Below are positions 1-5,909 of a stretch of 8,999 nt of DNA, piece by piece. This DNA comes from Rhodospirillales bacterium (GTDB lineage Bacteria; Pseudomonadota; Alphaproteobacteria; Rhodospirillales; JAPHTL01): positions 1-8,999 of the forward strand of contig JAPHTL010000233.1 of NCBI GenBank assembly GCA_026193355.1, in the 5' to 3' direction. The translations under genes and the position numbers were made by a program. How positions within the stretch are numbered: position 1 is the first letter of the stretch; each line of letters starts with the position of its first letter. A model generated the notes under the pieces. That model made no database searches, was not told where the DNA came from, and was given only the letters and a program-made list of their open reading frames with translations.

Positions 1-1713
1 GCGGATGATGCGGCCAACGAATTGGCGAAGGTCGGCATGGCGCTCGACAATCGGACGCGGCAGGTGGATGCCGCGGCGGCTCGTGCCTCACAGCTTGTCG
101 GTGATGCGGCGCAGGAACTCGATGCCAGGGCGCAAAGCCTGGATAACTCGGCAGAAGCGGCAACCTTGCGTATCCACGCGACGGGCGCAGATATCGAGCG
201 GCTGTCGAAAGAGGCCGAGTTGGCCTCGACGCAGGCGGTGGTGCGTCTGGAACATGTCGGTCAAGCCTTGAGCAAGCGGGCCGGTCAGGTTGACGAAACC
301 GCCGGGCGCGCGGAAATGCGAATCAACAATGCTGCAAAGCTCATCGTTTCGCGAACCGATGAACTGGCCGTCGCTGCACAGCAGGCGATGGGCAGGGTTA
401 TCACATACGGCGATGAACTTCGAAGCCAGACAGAGGCCTTGACGGCGGCGTCGGATGGAACCGTCGTGGGCATGGACCAAGCGGCCAAGGTGCTTCAGGA
501 GCGCTCACAGGATGTTTCCGTCGCCGTGGACAGGGCGGAAAAGCTGATCGCCCTTATTTCCGAATCCCTGCAACGTCAAACACAGGAAGTCGCCGCCGCG
601 GCTGCTGGCGCGACCGGAAACACCAATGCGGTGATCGATTCCCTGGGCCGCAATTTCGAGGAACTGAAAGCCGTTTCAATGCGTGCGATAGAGCATCTCG
701 AAGAAGCGGGCGGCAGCCTGCGTCGACGTCTCCACGAGATGGGGGCCGGCACCGAGACGGCGGCTTCACGCGTCGATCAGGCGGCTGAAAGCATCTCCCA
801 GCGGACAGAGCATCTTTCCGGCCTGACCGAGAAGGCGACCACCCACCTGAACATGATGGGCGACAGCTTGCAGAAAAGGGCGCAGCAGGCGAATGCCGTC
901 GCCGATCGCAGCGCCGCGCGTCTGGCGGAAACCGGTGGTCAGGTTTCTTCGCGATTCCAGGAGGCAGCGCAATCCGCCAATCAGGTTGCCCAGCGCATGG
1001 ACCACGCTGCCGACGTTCTGCGTGATCGAATTGATGAATTGACGTCCACTTTCTCTCGCGCCCGCATGAGCATGGACGGTCTGGGTGACAGTATCGACGC
1101 GCGCGCCAGCGCGGTGGACGGTATTTCCAACAGGGCGATATCGAAGCTTGAAAGCTGGAGCCATACACTCAAGCGCGGTGTCGACGAACTGGCCGAGACT
1201 TCCGAGAAGGCGACCATGCGTGGCGATGACCTGGTCCGCACACTGAAGCGCCAGAACCACGATATTGCACAGAACGCCCGTGACGCGGCTGCCCTGTCGG
1301 AGGCATTGAAAGGGCATTACAACCGACTTGCCTCGCAGGACTTCCTGCACACGGCGACCCTTATTCAGGAAAGCCTGCAGTCCCTTGCCGTCGATGTAAC
1401 CCGCATCCTTGAACTCAGCATCGCCGAAGACGACTGGAAACGCTTCACCAAGGGCGACAAGGGGGTGTTCGTACGCAAGATCGTCAGCTTCCGCGACAAG
1501 AACAAGATGCCGATGATCAAACAGCGTTATCAGGACGACGGGGATTTCCGCGAATACACGAACCGGTATTTCGTCCAGTTCGAGGACCTTCTGGAAAAGG
1601 CGCGAAAGAGCGACCACACGGGCGTTCTCAGCGCAACCTTCCTGACCGCCGACGTGGGCAAGCTTTACATGCTTCTTTCCCGCGCCCTGGGCCGGGAAAT
1701 AAAGGAAAGCTGA
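1..1713 (+). CDS. Long coiled-coil repeat protein, C-terminal 570 residues (5' end outside window)
   Basis: The frame is open from base 1 to the TGA at 1711-1713, so the true start lies to the left; the first in-frame TTG (22) and ATG (37) fall inside a repeat unit and are not likely starts. Fragment residues 15-439 are an uninterrupted series of 25-residue repeats, rich in Ala, Arg, Glu, Gln and Ser and nearly free of Pro and Cys, as in a long alpha-helical coiled coil. Residues 440-570 differ: they begin with YNRLASQDFLH and contain a mixed, charged segment with DDWKRFTKGDKGVFVRK and aromatic-rich stretches (RYFVQFEDLL), which looks like a small folded helical domain. I see no signal peptide or membrane segment in the part present. 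I do not recognise the family; generic labels such as apolipoprotein-like or kinesin-like would reflect only helical composition. A structural or scaffolding role is inference. It converges on the dsr-side genes and is probably unrelated to them. Confidence 0.85.
   Translation, partial: ADDAANELAKVGMALDNRTRQVDAAAARASQLVGDAAQELDARAQSLDNSAEAATLRIHATGADIERLSKEAELASTQAVVRLEHVGQALSKRAGQVDETAGRAEMRINNAAKLIVSRTDELAVAAQQAMGRVITYGDELRSQTEALTAASDGTVVGMDQAAKVLQERSQDVSVAVDRAEKLIALISESLQRQTQEVAAAAAGATGNTNAVIDSLGRNFEELKAVSMRAIEHLEEAGGSLRRRLHEMGAGTETAASRVDQAAESISQRTEHLSGLTEKATTHLNMMGDSLQKRAQQANAVADRSAARLAETGGQVSSRFQEAAQSANQVAQRMDHAADVLRDRIDELTSTFSRARMSMDGLGDSIDARASAVDGISNRAISKLESWSHTLKRGVDELAETSEKATMRGDDLVRTLKRQNHDIAQNARDAAALSEALKGHYNRLASQDFLHTATLIQESLQSLAVDVTRILELSIAEDDWKRFTKGDKGVFVRKIVSFRDKNKMPMIKQRYQDDGDFREYTNRYFVQFEDLLEKARKSDHTGVLSATFLTADVGKLYMLLSRALGREIKES
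43..1317 (+). repeat. 17 tandem 25-residue (75-base) protein repeats
   Basis: Cutting the translation every 25 residues from CTC at 43 puts Leu, Ile or Val at position 1 of all 17 units. Position 4 is usually Arg, position 8 usually Leu or Val, position 15 mostly Ala, position 18 often Arg, position 19 often Leu, Ile, Val or Met, and position 23 often Gly or Ala. Example units start LSKRAGQVDE, ISQRTEHLSG and LRDRIDELTS. The 14 residues before base 43 fit positions 12-25 of a preceding unit, so the array continues off the left edge. Apolar positions 1, 5, 8, 12, 15, 19 and 22 give a 4-3-4-3-4-3-4 spacing: three heptads plus a four-residue stutter (equally 14+11). Conservation is at the protein level; the DNA units are well diverged, so this is an old duplication array. 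Confidence 0.9.
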
Positions 1714-1726
1714 TCGTCGTGTTTTC

Positions 1727-1746
1727 CCGTCCCCAGTGGGGGATGG
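1727..1746 (+). other. Stem-loop between convergent genes
   Basis: Bases 1727-1734 pair with 1739-1746 (eight pairs, one of them a G-U that works only in plus-strand RNA) around a four-base loop. It sits in the 36-base gap between the two convergent stop codons. There is no T-run after it in either direction, so it is not a textbook intrinsic terminator. It could end or stabilise the plus-strand transcript; that is inference. Confidence 0.35.
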
Positions 1747-1749
1747 CGA

Positions 1750-2565
1750 TCAGGAGTCTTTCGCTGCGGCGCGTATCTGGTCGAGGATCATGTCTTCGAT
1801 GAACGGATGCTCACCGACCGGGCGGCAGTACCAGACTCGCCGTCCCTTCCGGTCATAAGGGCCTGCGCAGGCATATTTGTCGGTCTTGGCCTGCAGGCTG
1901 GGATCGTCGGGTTCTATCCCCAGAATTTCCGGAATATCCCTGGCGGCATGAAGGCCGCCCGCGATCATGTAGGGGATGACGATGATATCGGTTGCGTCAC
2001 CCATATCGGCCCAATCCGTGACATAGGGCGGGTTTTCAAGAAAAGCCGTGGCGACATCGGGAAACCCGCCGATTGCAGCCACTGCTTTCGCCACGGAATC
2101 AGTCTGCTCGGCGGATGCCGGATTCTTCTGGTTGCCATGGCCGACGAGAAGGATAGTCACGCGGTCCGCGTCGATCGACTGTTCCCTGATGACGTCTGAG
2201 AGGAAACCGGCGACGGCGGCGGGCAGGCCCGGATGGACTCCGACCGGTTCGCAAAGGGTGACGTTGCCATTTTCACGAAATCCGATTTCCCTCGGGATGA
2301 CGGTCTCGGTTATGAAACCCCGACTGGCCAAAACCGGCACGACATAGACACATCGCTCGCTCAGCCCATCAAGGGCATCGAAAAGGAACGGCGGCTCTTT
2401 CCAGAAACAGGCCCGAACCTCGGCGAACAGGCCGCGTGCCCGTACGGCTTCGGCATGGCGGCGGACCGCCTCGCCACTTGCCGGATGCTGTGAGGATCCG
2501 TGTCCCGCCAGAATCAGAACGCTGTCGGTCCAACCAGCATCGAAGGAGGGGGATTGTGCGGACAT
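1750..2565 (-). CDS. cbiX: Two-domain CbiX-type sirohydrochlorin chelatase
   Basis: 271 residues in two homologous CbiX halves. Half 1 (about 14-127) has LAGHGSS with His22; half 2 (about 134-266) has LVGHGNQ with His143 and PYMIAGGLHAARDIP with His206. Class II chelatases of the CbiX/SirB type insert Co2+ or Fe2+ into sirohydrochlorin using two such histidines. Only half 2 keeps both: the equivalent stretch of half 1 (VLASRGFITETVIP) has Ile where His206 aligns. Both halves end with the same CxPVGxHP motif (Cys105/His111 and Cys247/His253). No signal peptide, so cytoplasmic. ATG 2565 was chosen because it begins 4 bases after the upstream stop, with AGGCGG about 8 bases before it; the longer frame would run into the methylase gene. 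In this context the metal is most likely iron, for siroheme, although annotation pipelines would call it a cobaltochelatase. Last gene of the block. Confidence 0.85.
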   Translation of the reverse strand: MSAQSPSFDAGWTDSVLILAGHGSSQHPASGEAVRRHAEAVRARGLFAEVRACFWKEPPFLFDALDGLSERCVYVVPVLASRGFITETVIPREIGFRENGNVTLCEPVGVHPGLPAAVAGFLSDVIREQSIDADRVTILLVGHGNQKNPASAEQTDSVAKAVAAIGGFPDVATAFLENPPYVTDWADMGDATDIIVIPYMIAGGLHAARDIPEILGIEPDDPSLQAKTDKYACAGPYDRKGRRVWYCRPVGEHPFIEDMILDQIRAAAKDS

Positions 2566-2569
2566 GGAA

Positions 2570-3319
2570 TTATCCGCCTGTTTCACGGGGGGGCGGAGCC
2601 ACGGACAGCAACTCGCCGACACGAACGACCTTGCCGATGTATATGACCCTGATCGAAGAGGTGTCCATTGCGTGGAGAAGTTTCGCCAGAGACGCCGCAT
2701 CATCCCTTGTCAGGATGCCTTCCCCGGCCGTTTCCTCAAGGATGGCGGCCGGTGTATCGGGCGGCAATCCGGCGTCGATCAGAAGCTCCAGTGATTCTGC
2801 CGCCAGTTCCATGTTTCCATACAAGGCGATCGTCGTCTGTGGATCGATCAAGCGCTTCCAGTCCGGTTCGATTCCACCGGCGTCCAGACGGATAAAGCAA
2901 ATTCCGGTCGCTGCGCCGCGATGGGTAAGGGGCGTCCCTGTCCGGGCGCCCCATCCTGCGGGGATGCTGATTGCGGGTACGATTTCAAAGGGGATGGATG
3001 CTTCGGCAAGTAGGCGCGCCAATGGCGTGCACTCGCCGAATGCAAAGGCGTCCCCACCCTTCACGCAGGCGACGGATCGCCCCTGAAGGGCGATCGTTGT
3101 CAATGCCTGGAGCGCTTGATGTTCCGCCTCATCCGGGTCGTCGGCGATGATCCGCTCCGTGCCTTCCGGGACAATTGACAGGATGGCGGCGCTGACGGAG
3201 CGATCATGGACAATCGCATCGACCGTCCGCAGAATTCGATCCGCGCGCATGGTCAGGAAGTCGGGATCGCCGATTCCCGTTCCAACCAGATAAACCCTTC
3301 CCTCGGCTGCGCCGCGCAT
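2570..3319 (-). CDS. Divergent SUMT-like (uroporphyrinogen III C-methyltransferase family) protein
   Basis: 249 residues, close to the usual length of about 260 for a single-domain SUMT. The tetrapyrrole methylase fold is clear: VYLVGTGIGDPDFLTMRA (residues 9-26) matches the N-terminal glycine motif, KGGDAFAFG (87-95) the SAM-binding loop, GTPLTHRG (128-135) the PLTHRG motif, and AGLPPDTPAAILEETA (183-198) the C-terminal motif. Several SUMT hallmarks are altered: VVRLKGGDPFxFGRGGEE has become VACVKGGDAFAFGECTPLA, the YVGKxxGxH segment is replaced by IIADDPDEAEHQ, and the segment before PLTHRG lacks the usual Gly-Ile/Val-Thr/Ser pattern. SUMT makes precorrin-2 from uroporphyrinogen III with two SAM. 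Position between dsrN and cbiX argues for siroheme synthesis, but catalysis of the SUMT reaction is uncertain; another methyl transfer or a loss of activity is possible. ATG 3319 lies 1 base after the dsrN stop, so translation is probably coupled. Confidence 0.8.
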   Translation of the reverse strand: MRGAAEGRVYLVGTGIGDPDFLTMRADRILRTVDAIVHDRSVSAAILSIVPEGTERIIADDPDEAEHQALQALTTIALQGRSVACVKGGDAFAFGECTPLARLLAEASIPFEIVPAISIPAGWGARTGTPLTHRGAATGICFIRLDAGGIEPDWKRLIDPQTTIALYGNMELAAESLELLIDAGLPPDTPAAILEETAGEGILTRDDAASLAKLLHAMDTSSIRVIYIGKVVRVGELLSVAPPPRETGG

Positions 3320-3320
3320 A

Positions 3321-4733
3321 TCAGGTGGTTTCCAACTTGTTTCTGGTGAATGCAACGAAACGAACAGCCCAGTGGTGGCTGGCCGCATCCCGAAGATGAG
3401 AGTAACTGGCCAGAAGGTTCTTGTAGACCAGCCCGTCGTGGCGGCCATCAATTCCGGTTCCACGCAGGACCTCGTAGGCCATATTTACCTGGCCGTCCCG
3501 CCCTTCTTCGGCGAGGTTTTCCAACGTTGAATAATGGAATTCATGGGCCGGTATGGTGAAACCGCACCCGCCACCACCGCCGATACTGGGCCACGGGTTT
3601 TTACCCGTTTCGCGCAATTGCACGTACCCGCGCCCCTTGGGCCGGTCATGCATGACCACATCGGCTGGAAGAACGCCGACCATTTCCGCCTGCAAGCCGC
3701 GCCATGAAATTTTTCTGCACAGGTACATCAGGCCGCCGCATTCGGCATAGGCGGGCATGCCGCCTTCAATGGCGTCCCTGATCGCGCTGCGAAGTGGTGC
3801 GTTTGCCTCAAGTTCCCTGATGTGGGTTTCGGGAAAGCCACCGCCGATGAACAGGCCATCAACATCAGGAAGGACATGGTCTTTCATTGTATCGAACGGG
3901 ACAAGTGTGGCGCCCGCTCGCTCAAGGGCTTCAAGGTCGCCCGTATAGTAGAAGCCAAAGGCTGTGTCGCGGGCGATTCCAATACGAACGCGCCGCGCTC
4001 CCTCGACCAATGGAGACGCGAGGGACGCATCGCAATCGGTCTTGGGCGCCTTGGCAGATCGTGCGATGGCGATCACGCGATCCAGGTCAACCTGCCGTTC
4101 AATCATGTCGGCGATGCTGTCGATTCTGGCTTCGGAATCCGCCGTTTCGTTGCTTGGAATCAGGCCGAGGTGGCGCTCCAGTATCTCCAGTGTCTCGTCG
4201 CGGTGAACGGCGCCAATGACTGGAACATCCGTGTGATGTTCAATGATGGCCCTGAGTTTCTCTTCGTGACGCGCGCCGCCGATCTTGTTGAGGATGATCC
4301 CCGCAATGTGGATGTTGGGATCGAAAGCCTGATAGCCGAGAATCAAGGGAGCGATGCCGCGTGTCATCCCGCGCGCGTCGATGACGAGAACGACAGGCGC
4401 GTGCAACAGCTCCGCCAAAGCGGCATTGCTGGTGCTGCCGTCCAGTTCCAGGCCATCATAGAGCCCCTTGTTTCCCTCGACGATGGCGATATCGGAACCA
4501 TGCCCGTTGGTGGCGAAACAGGCGCTGATCTCGTCCGTTGTCATCGTATAGTAATCGAGGTTGCGGCAACGCCGCCCGGCGGCGGCGGTGAGCCACATGG
4601 GGTCGATGTAGTCCGGCCCCTTCTTGAAAGGCTGCACGGCCAATCCTCGCCGCGCCAGCGCACGGCACAGGCCCAGGGTGACCGTGGTCTTGCCCGATGA
4701 CTTGTGGGCGGCTGATATCAGCAGGTGCGCCAA
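3321..4733 (-). CDS. dsrN: DsrN, siroheme amidase of the CobB/CbiA (cobyrinate a,c-diamide synthase) family
   Basis: 470 residues with a TTG start, close to the family norm of about 450-460. The N-terminal ATP-dependent synthetase domain has the P-loop SAAHKSSGKTT (7-17), KKGPDYIDP (37-45) and RNLD (57-60). The C-terminal class I glutamine amidotransferase domain has LFIGGGFPE (294-302), the nucleophile Cys332 in AYAECGGLMYL, and the catalytic His400 in AHEFHYS. DsrN is known to amidate the siroheme of DsrAB with glutamine and ATP; a corrin substrate is less likely because there is no other cobalamin gene here. Start: a conserved N-terminus (LLISAAHKSSGKTT) requires a start near 4733. The only ATG further out (4901) would overlap the preceding gene by 154 bases and add basic residues with no resemblance to the family. 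TTG 4733 has AAAGGG 9 bases upstream; TTG 4742 is an alternative giving 3 more residues. A glycine run (WPSIGGGGGCG, 381-391) just before the His motif is unusual. Confidence 0.92.
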   Translation of the reverse strand: MAHLLISAAHKSSGKTTVTLGLCRALARRGLAVQPFKKGPDYIDPMWLTAAAGRRCRNLDYYTMTTDEISACFATNGHGSDIAIVEGNKGLYDGLELDGSTSNAALAELLHAPVVLVIDARGMTRGIAPLILGYQAFDPNIHIAGIILNKIGGARHEEKLRAIIEHHTDVPVIGAVHRDETLEILERHLGLIPSNETADSEARIDSIADMIERQVDLDRVIAIARSAKAPKTDCDASLASPLVEGARRVRIGIARDTAFGFYYTGDLEALERAGATLVPFDTMKDHVLPDVDGLFIGGGFPETHIRELEANAPLRSAIRDAIEGGMPAYAECGGLMYLCRKISWRGLQAEMVGVLPADVVMHDRPKGRGYVQLRETGKNPWPSIGGGGGCGFTIPAHEFHYSTLENLAEEGRDGQVNMAYEVLRGTGIDGRHDGLVYKNLLASYSHLRDAASHHWAVRFVAFTRNKLETT

Positions 4734-4747
4734 CGCTCCCAACCCTT

Positions 4748-5740
4748 TCAGAGGCAGTCCTTGTCCCGGCTTTCCCACATGCTGCGGGCAAGGCGGTCGG
4801 CTTCTTGCGGTGACTGCGCGCGCCCCATCAGGCGGAGCGCGATTGCCGCCGTGCCTGCAATGGCGGCGCTGGCGTAGGCGTCTTCCTCCTCTCCGCGCCA
4901 CACGGCGGCAAGCCGGGGAAGGGAAAGGTTCTCGTCCTCACGATAGGCGCCGTCGGCCAGCAGGGCGGGCCATTCCTCATCGATGTATTCCCCATCATGC
5001 AGGCTTTCGACCATCACCGGCTTGCCCGGCCTCCGTTCGATCTCGCCCCCTTCGCCCTTGAACACGCACATATGGGGCTGACCCAGAAGTTTTTCGGCGT
5101 CGCGATGAATTTCGCGATAGTTGGGGTGGAAAATCGACTGGATGGAATAGGGGGCCCTGAACGGGTTCATCATCCGTGTGAATGTGTTGATGGGGGAACG
5201 CAGCCCCAGAATGGACTTGAGGTCCATGATCTCTTGCAAGCGGGGAACCAGATGCTCAAGGGGAAGGAAGGCGAAATTGTGGGCGCGAATTTTCGCGGCG
5301 GCGTCTTCCATCGAAAGGGCAGGGGCGATGCCGAGGCTTTCAAGCGCCTCGCGGGCGTAGATGCGGCCGGCGGTATGGCCTTCGGTGCCGTGCATGAAGA
5401 CCTTGATGCCGTTTTTTGACAGAAGAAGGGCCGAAAGCAGGAACCAGGGCATGTGGCGCGCCTTGCCCGCATAGCTGGACCAGTCGAGGTCTACGGCGGG
5501 GGCGTCGGCGGGCGGGGGCAAGACCTCACGAACCGCGCGAATGAAACCCGCCGTTTCACCCGGGTCTTCCGTCCGGACGCGCAGAACGCAAAGGAAGGCT
5601 CCAAGCTGGAGGGGTTCGACTTCGCCGCGCAGGATCATGCGGGTCGCTTCGATCATTTCTTCTTCGGTCAGGGGGCGCGAAAGGTTCGGGCCCCTGCCGA
5701 TGATGCGCACATACTGCGCAAAAGGGTGTTCTGCGTTCAT
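4748..5740 (-). CDS. TrpD/YbiB-like (TrpD2, glycosyl transferase family) protein
   Basis: 330 residues. The N-terminal helical domain matches anthranilate phosphoribosyltransferase and YbiB/TrpD2 proteins (LSRPLTEEEMIEATRMILRG at 20-39, then LGAFLCVLRVRTED at 46-59). The C-terminal part has the subgroup's SPINTFTRMMNPF, a HPNYREIH segment and KGEGGEIERRP. The GTGGD PRPP-binding loop of true TrpD is absent: residues 86-106 read DWSSYAGKARHMPWFLLSALL instead, and the KHGN motif is FMHGTEGHTAG (115-125). Tryptophan synthesis is therefore unlikely. E. coli YbiB is reported to bind nucleic acid. My recollection is that such proteins also neighbour siroheme-dependent nitrite reductase genes in other proteobacteria. 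It lies 14 bases before dsrN and heads the downstream block, so a link to siroheme supply or its regulation is plausible but unproven. ATG 5740 begins the first family-like sequence (HPFAQYVRIIGRG); the Shine-Dalgarno is weak (GAGA about 11 bases upstream). Confidence 0.82.
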   Translation of the reverse strand: MNAEHPFAQYVRIIGRGPNLSRPLTEEEMIEATRMILRGEVEPLQLGAFLCVLRVRTEDPGETAGFIRAVREVLPPPADAPAVDLDWSSYAGKARHMPWFLLSALLLSKNGIKVFMHGTEGHTAGRIYAREALESLGIAPALSMEDAAAKIRAHNFAFLPLEHLVPRLQEIMDLKSILGLRSPINTFTRMMNPFRAPYSIQSIFHPNYREIHRDAEKLLGQPHMCVFKGEGGEIERRPGKPVMVESLHDGEYIDEEWPALLADGAYREDENLSLPRLAAVWRGEEEDAYASAAIAGTAAIALRLMGRAQSPQEADRLARSMWESRDKDCL

Positions 5741-5796
5741 TGAAAACCGTTTCTCGGGGTTGTTTGACAAATACCGGACTCTGCATCCACCCATTG

Positions 5797-5825
5797 AATT
5801 TAGGTGGTTATGCGGACATTACCAA
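5797..5825 (-). promoter_or_regulatory. Possible weak sigma-70 promoter for the TrpD-like/dsrN block
   Basis: On the minus strand TTGGTA (5825-5820) and TAAATT (5802-5797) are separated by exactly 17 bases; each matches 4 of 6 consensus positions. Initiation would fall near 5790 and leave a leader of about 50 bases before ATG 5740. The match is modest and could be chance, but the block begins after the only long gap in the cluster. Confidence 0.25.
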
Positions 5826-5838
5826 GAGGCAGGATTGG

Positions 5839-5867
5839 GGACGGAAAGTCGAATCACGATTCCGTCC
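5839..5867 (-). other. Perfect 8-bp inverted repeat after dsrP
   Basis: GGACGGAA (5839-5846) and TTCCGTCC (5860-5867) are exact reverse complements around a 13-base loop. It starts 42 bases past the dsrP stop in the 169-base gap. There is no T-run after it on the minus strand, so it is not a strong intrinsic terminator. An attenuator, RNA-processing or stabilising hairpin at the end of the dsrJOP message, or an operator for the next unit, are all possible. Confidence 0.45.
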
Positions 5868-5909
5868 GCCTTATCCGATCTGAAAAGCGGGTGTTTGTCC
5901 GGAAATGGT

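Noticed and set aside
43..1317. A DNA-level tandem repeat or CRISPR-like array
   Set aside because: The 75-base period is visible only in the protein pattern; the DNA units are diverged and there are no constant repeats with spacers.
766..1617. Minus-strand open frame of 283 codons opposite the coiled-coil gene
   Set aside because: It lies antisense to the strongly patterned 25-residue repeats, and its product shows no recognisable motif; it is a shadow of high-GC coding sequence.
1727..1746. A bidirectional intrinsic terminator between the convergent genes
   Set aside because: The hairpin has no T-run after it on either strand, so it was kept only as a stem-loop of uncertain role.
3822..4700. 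Plus-strand open frame of 292 codons opposite dsrN
   Set aside because: dsrN on the other strand has all catalytic motifs; the antisense product resembles nothing.
4734..4901. Extension of DsrN upstream to the ATG at 4901
   Set aside because: It would overlap the TrpD-like gene by 154 bases, and the added residues are basic, low-complexity out-of-frame sequence with no family match.
5787..5807. CCACC/GGTGG inverted repeat as an operator
   Set aside because: A 5-bp match around 11 bases is expected by chance in GC-rich sequence.
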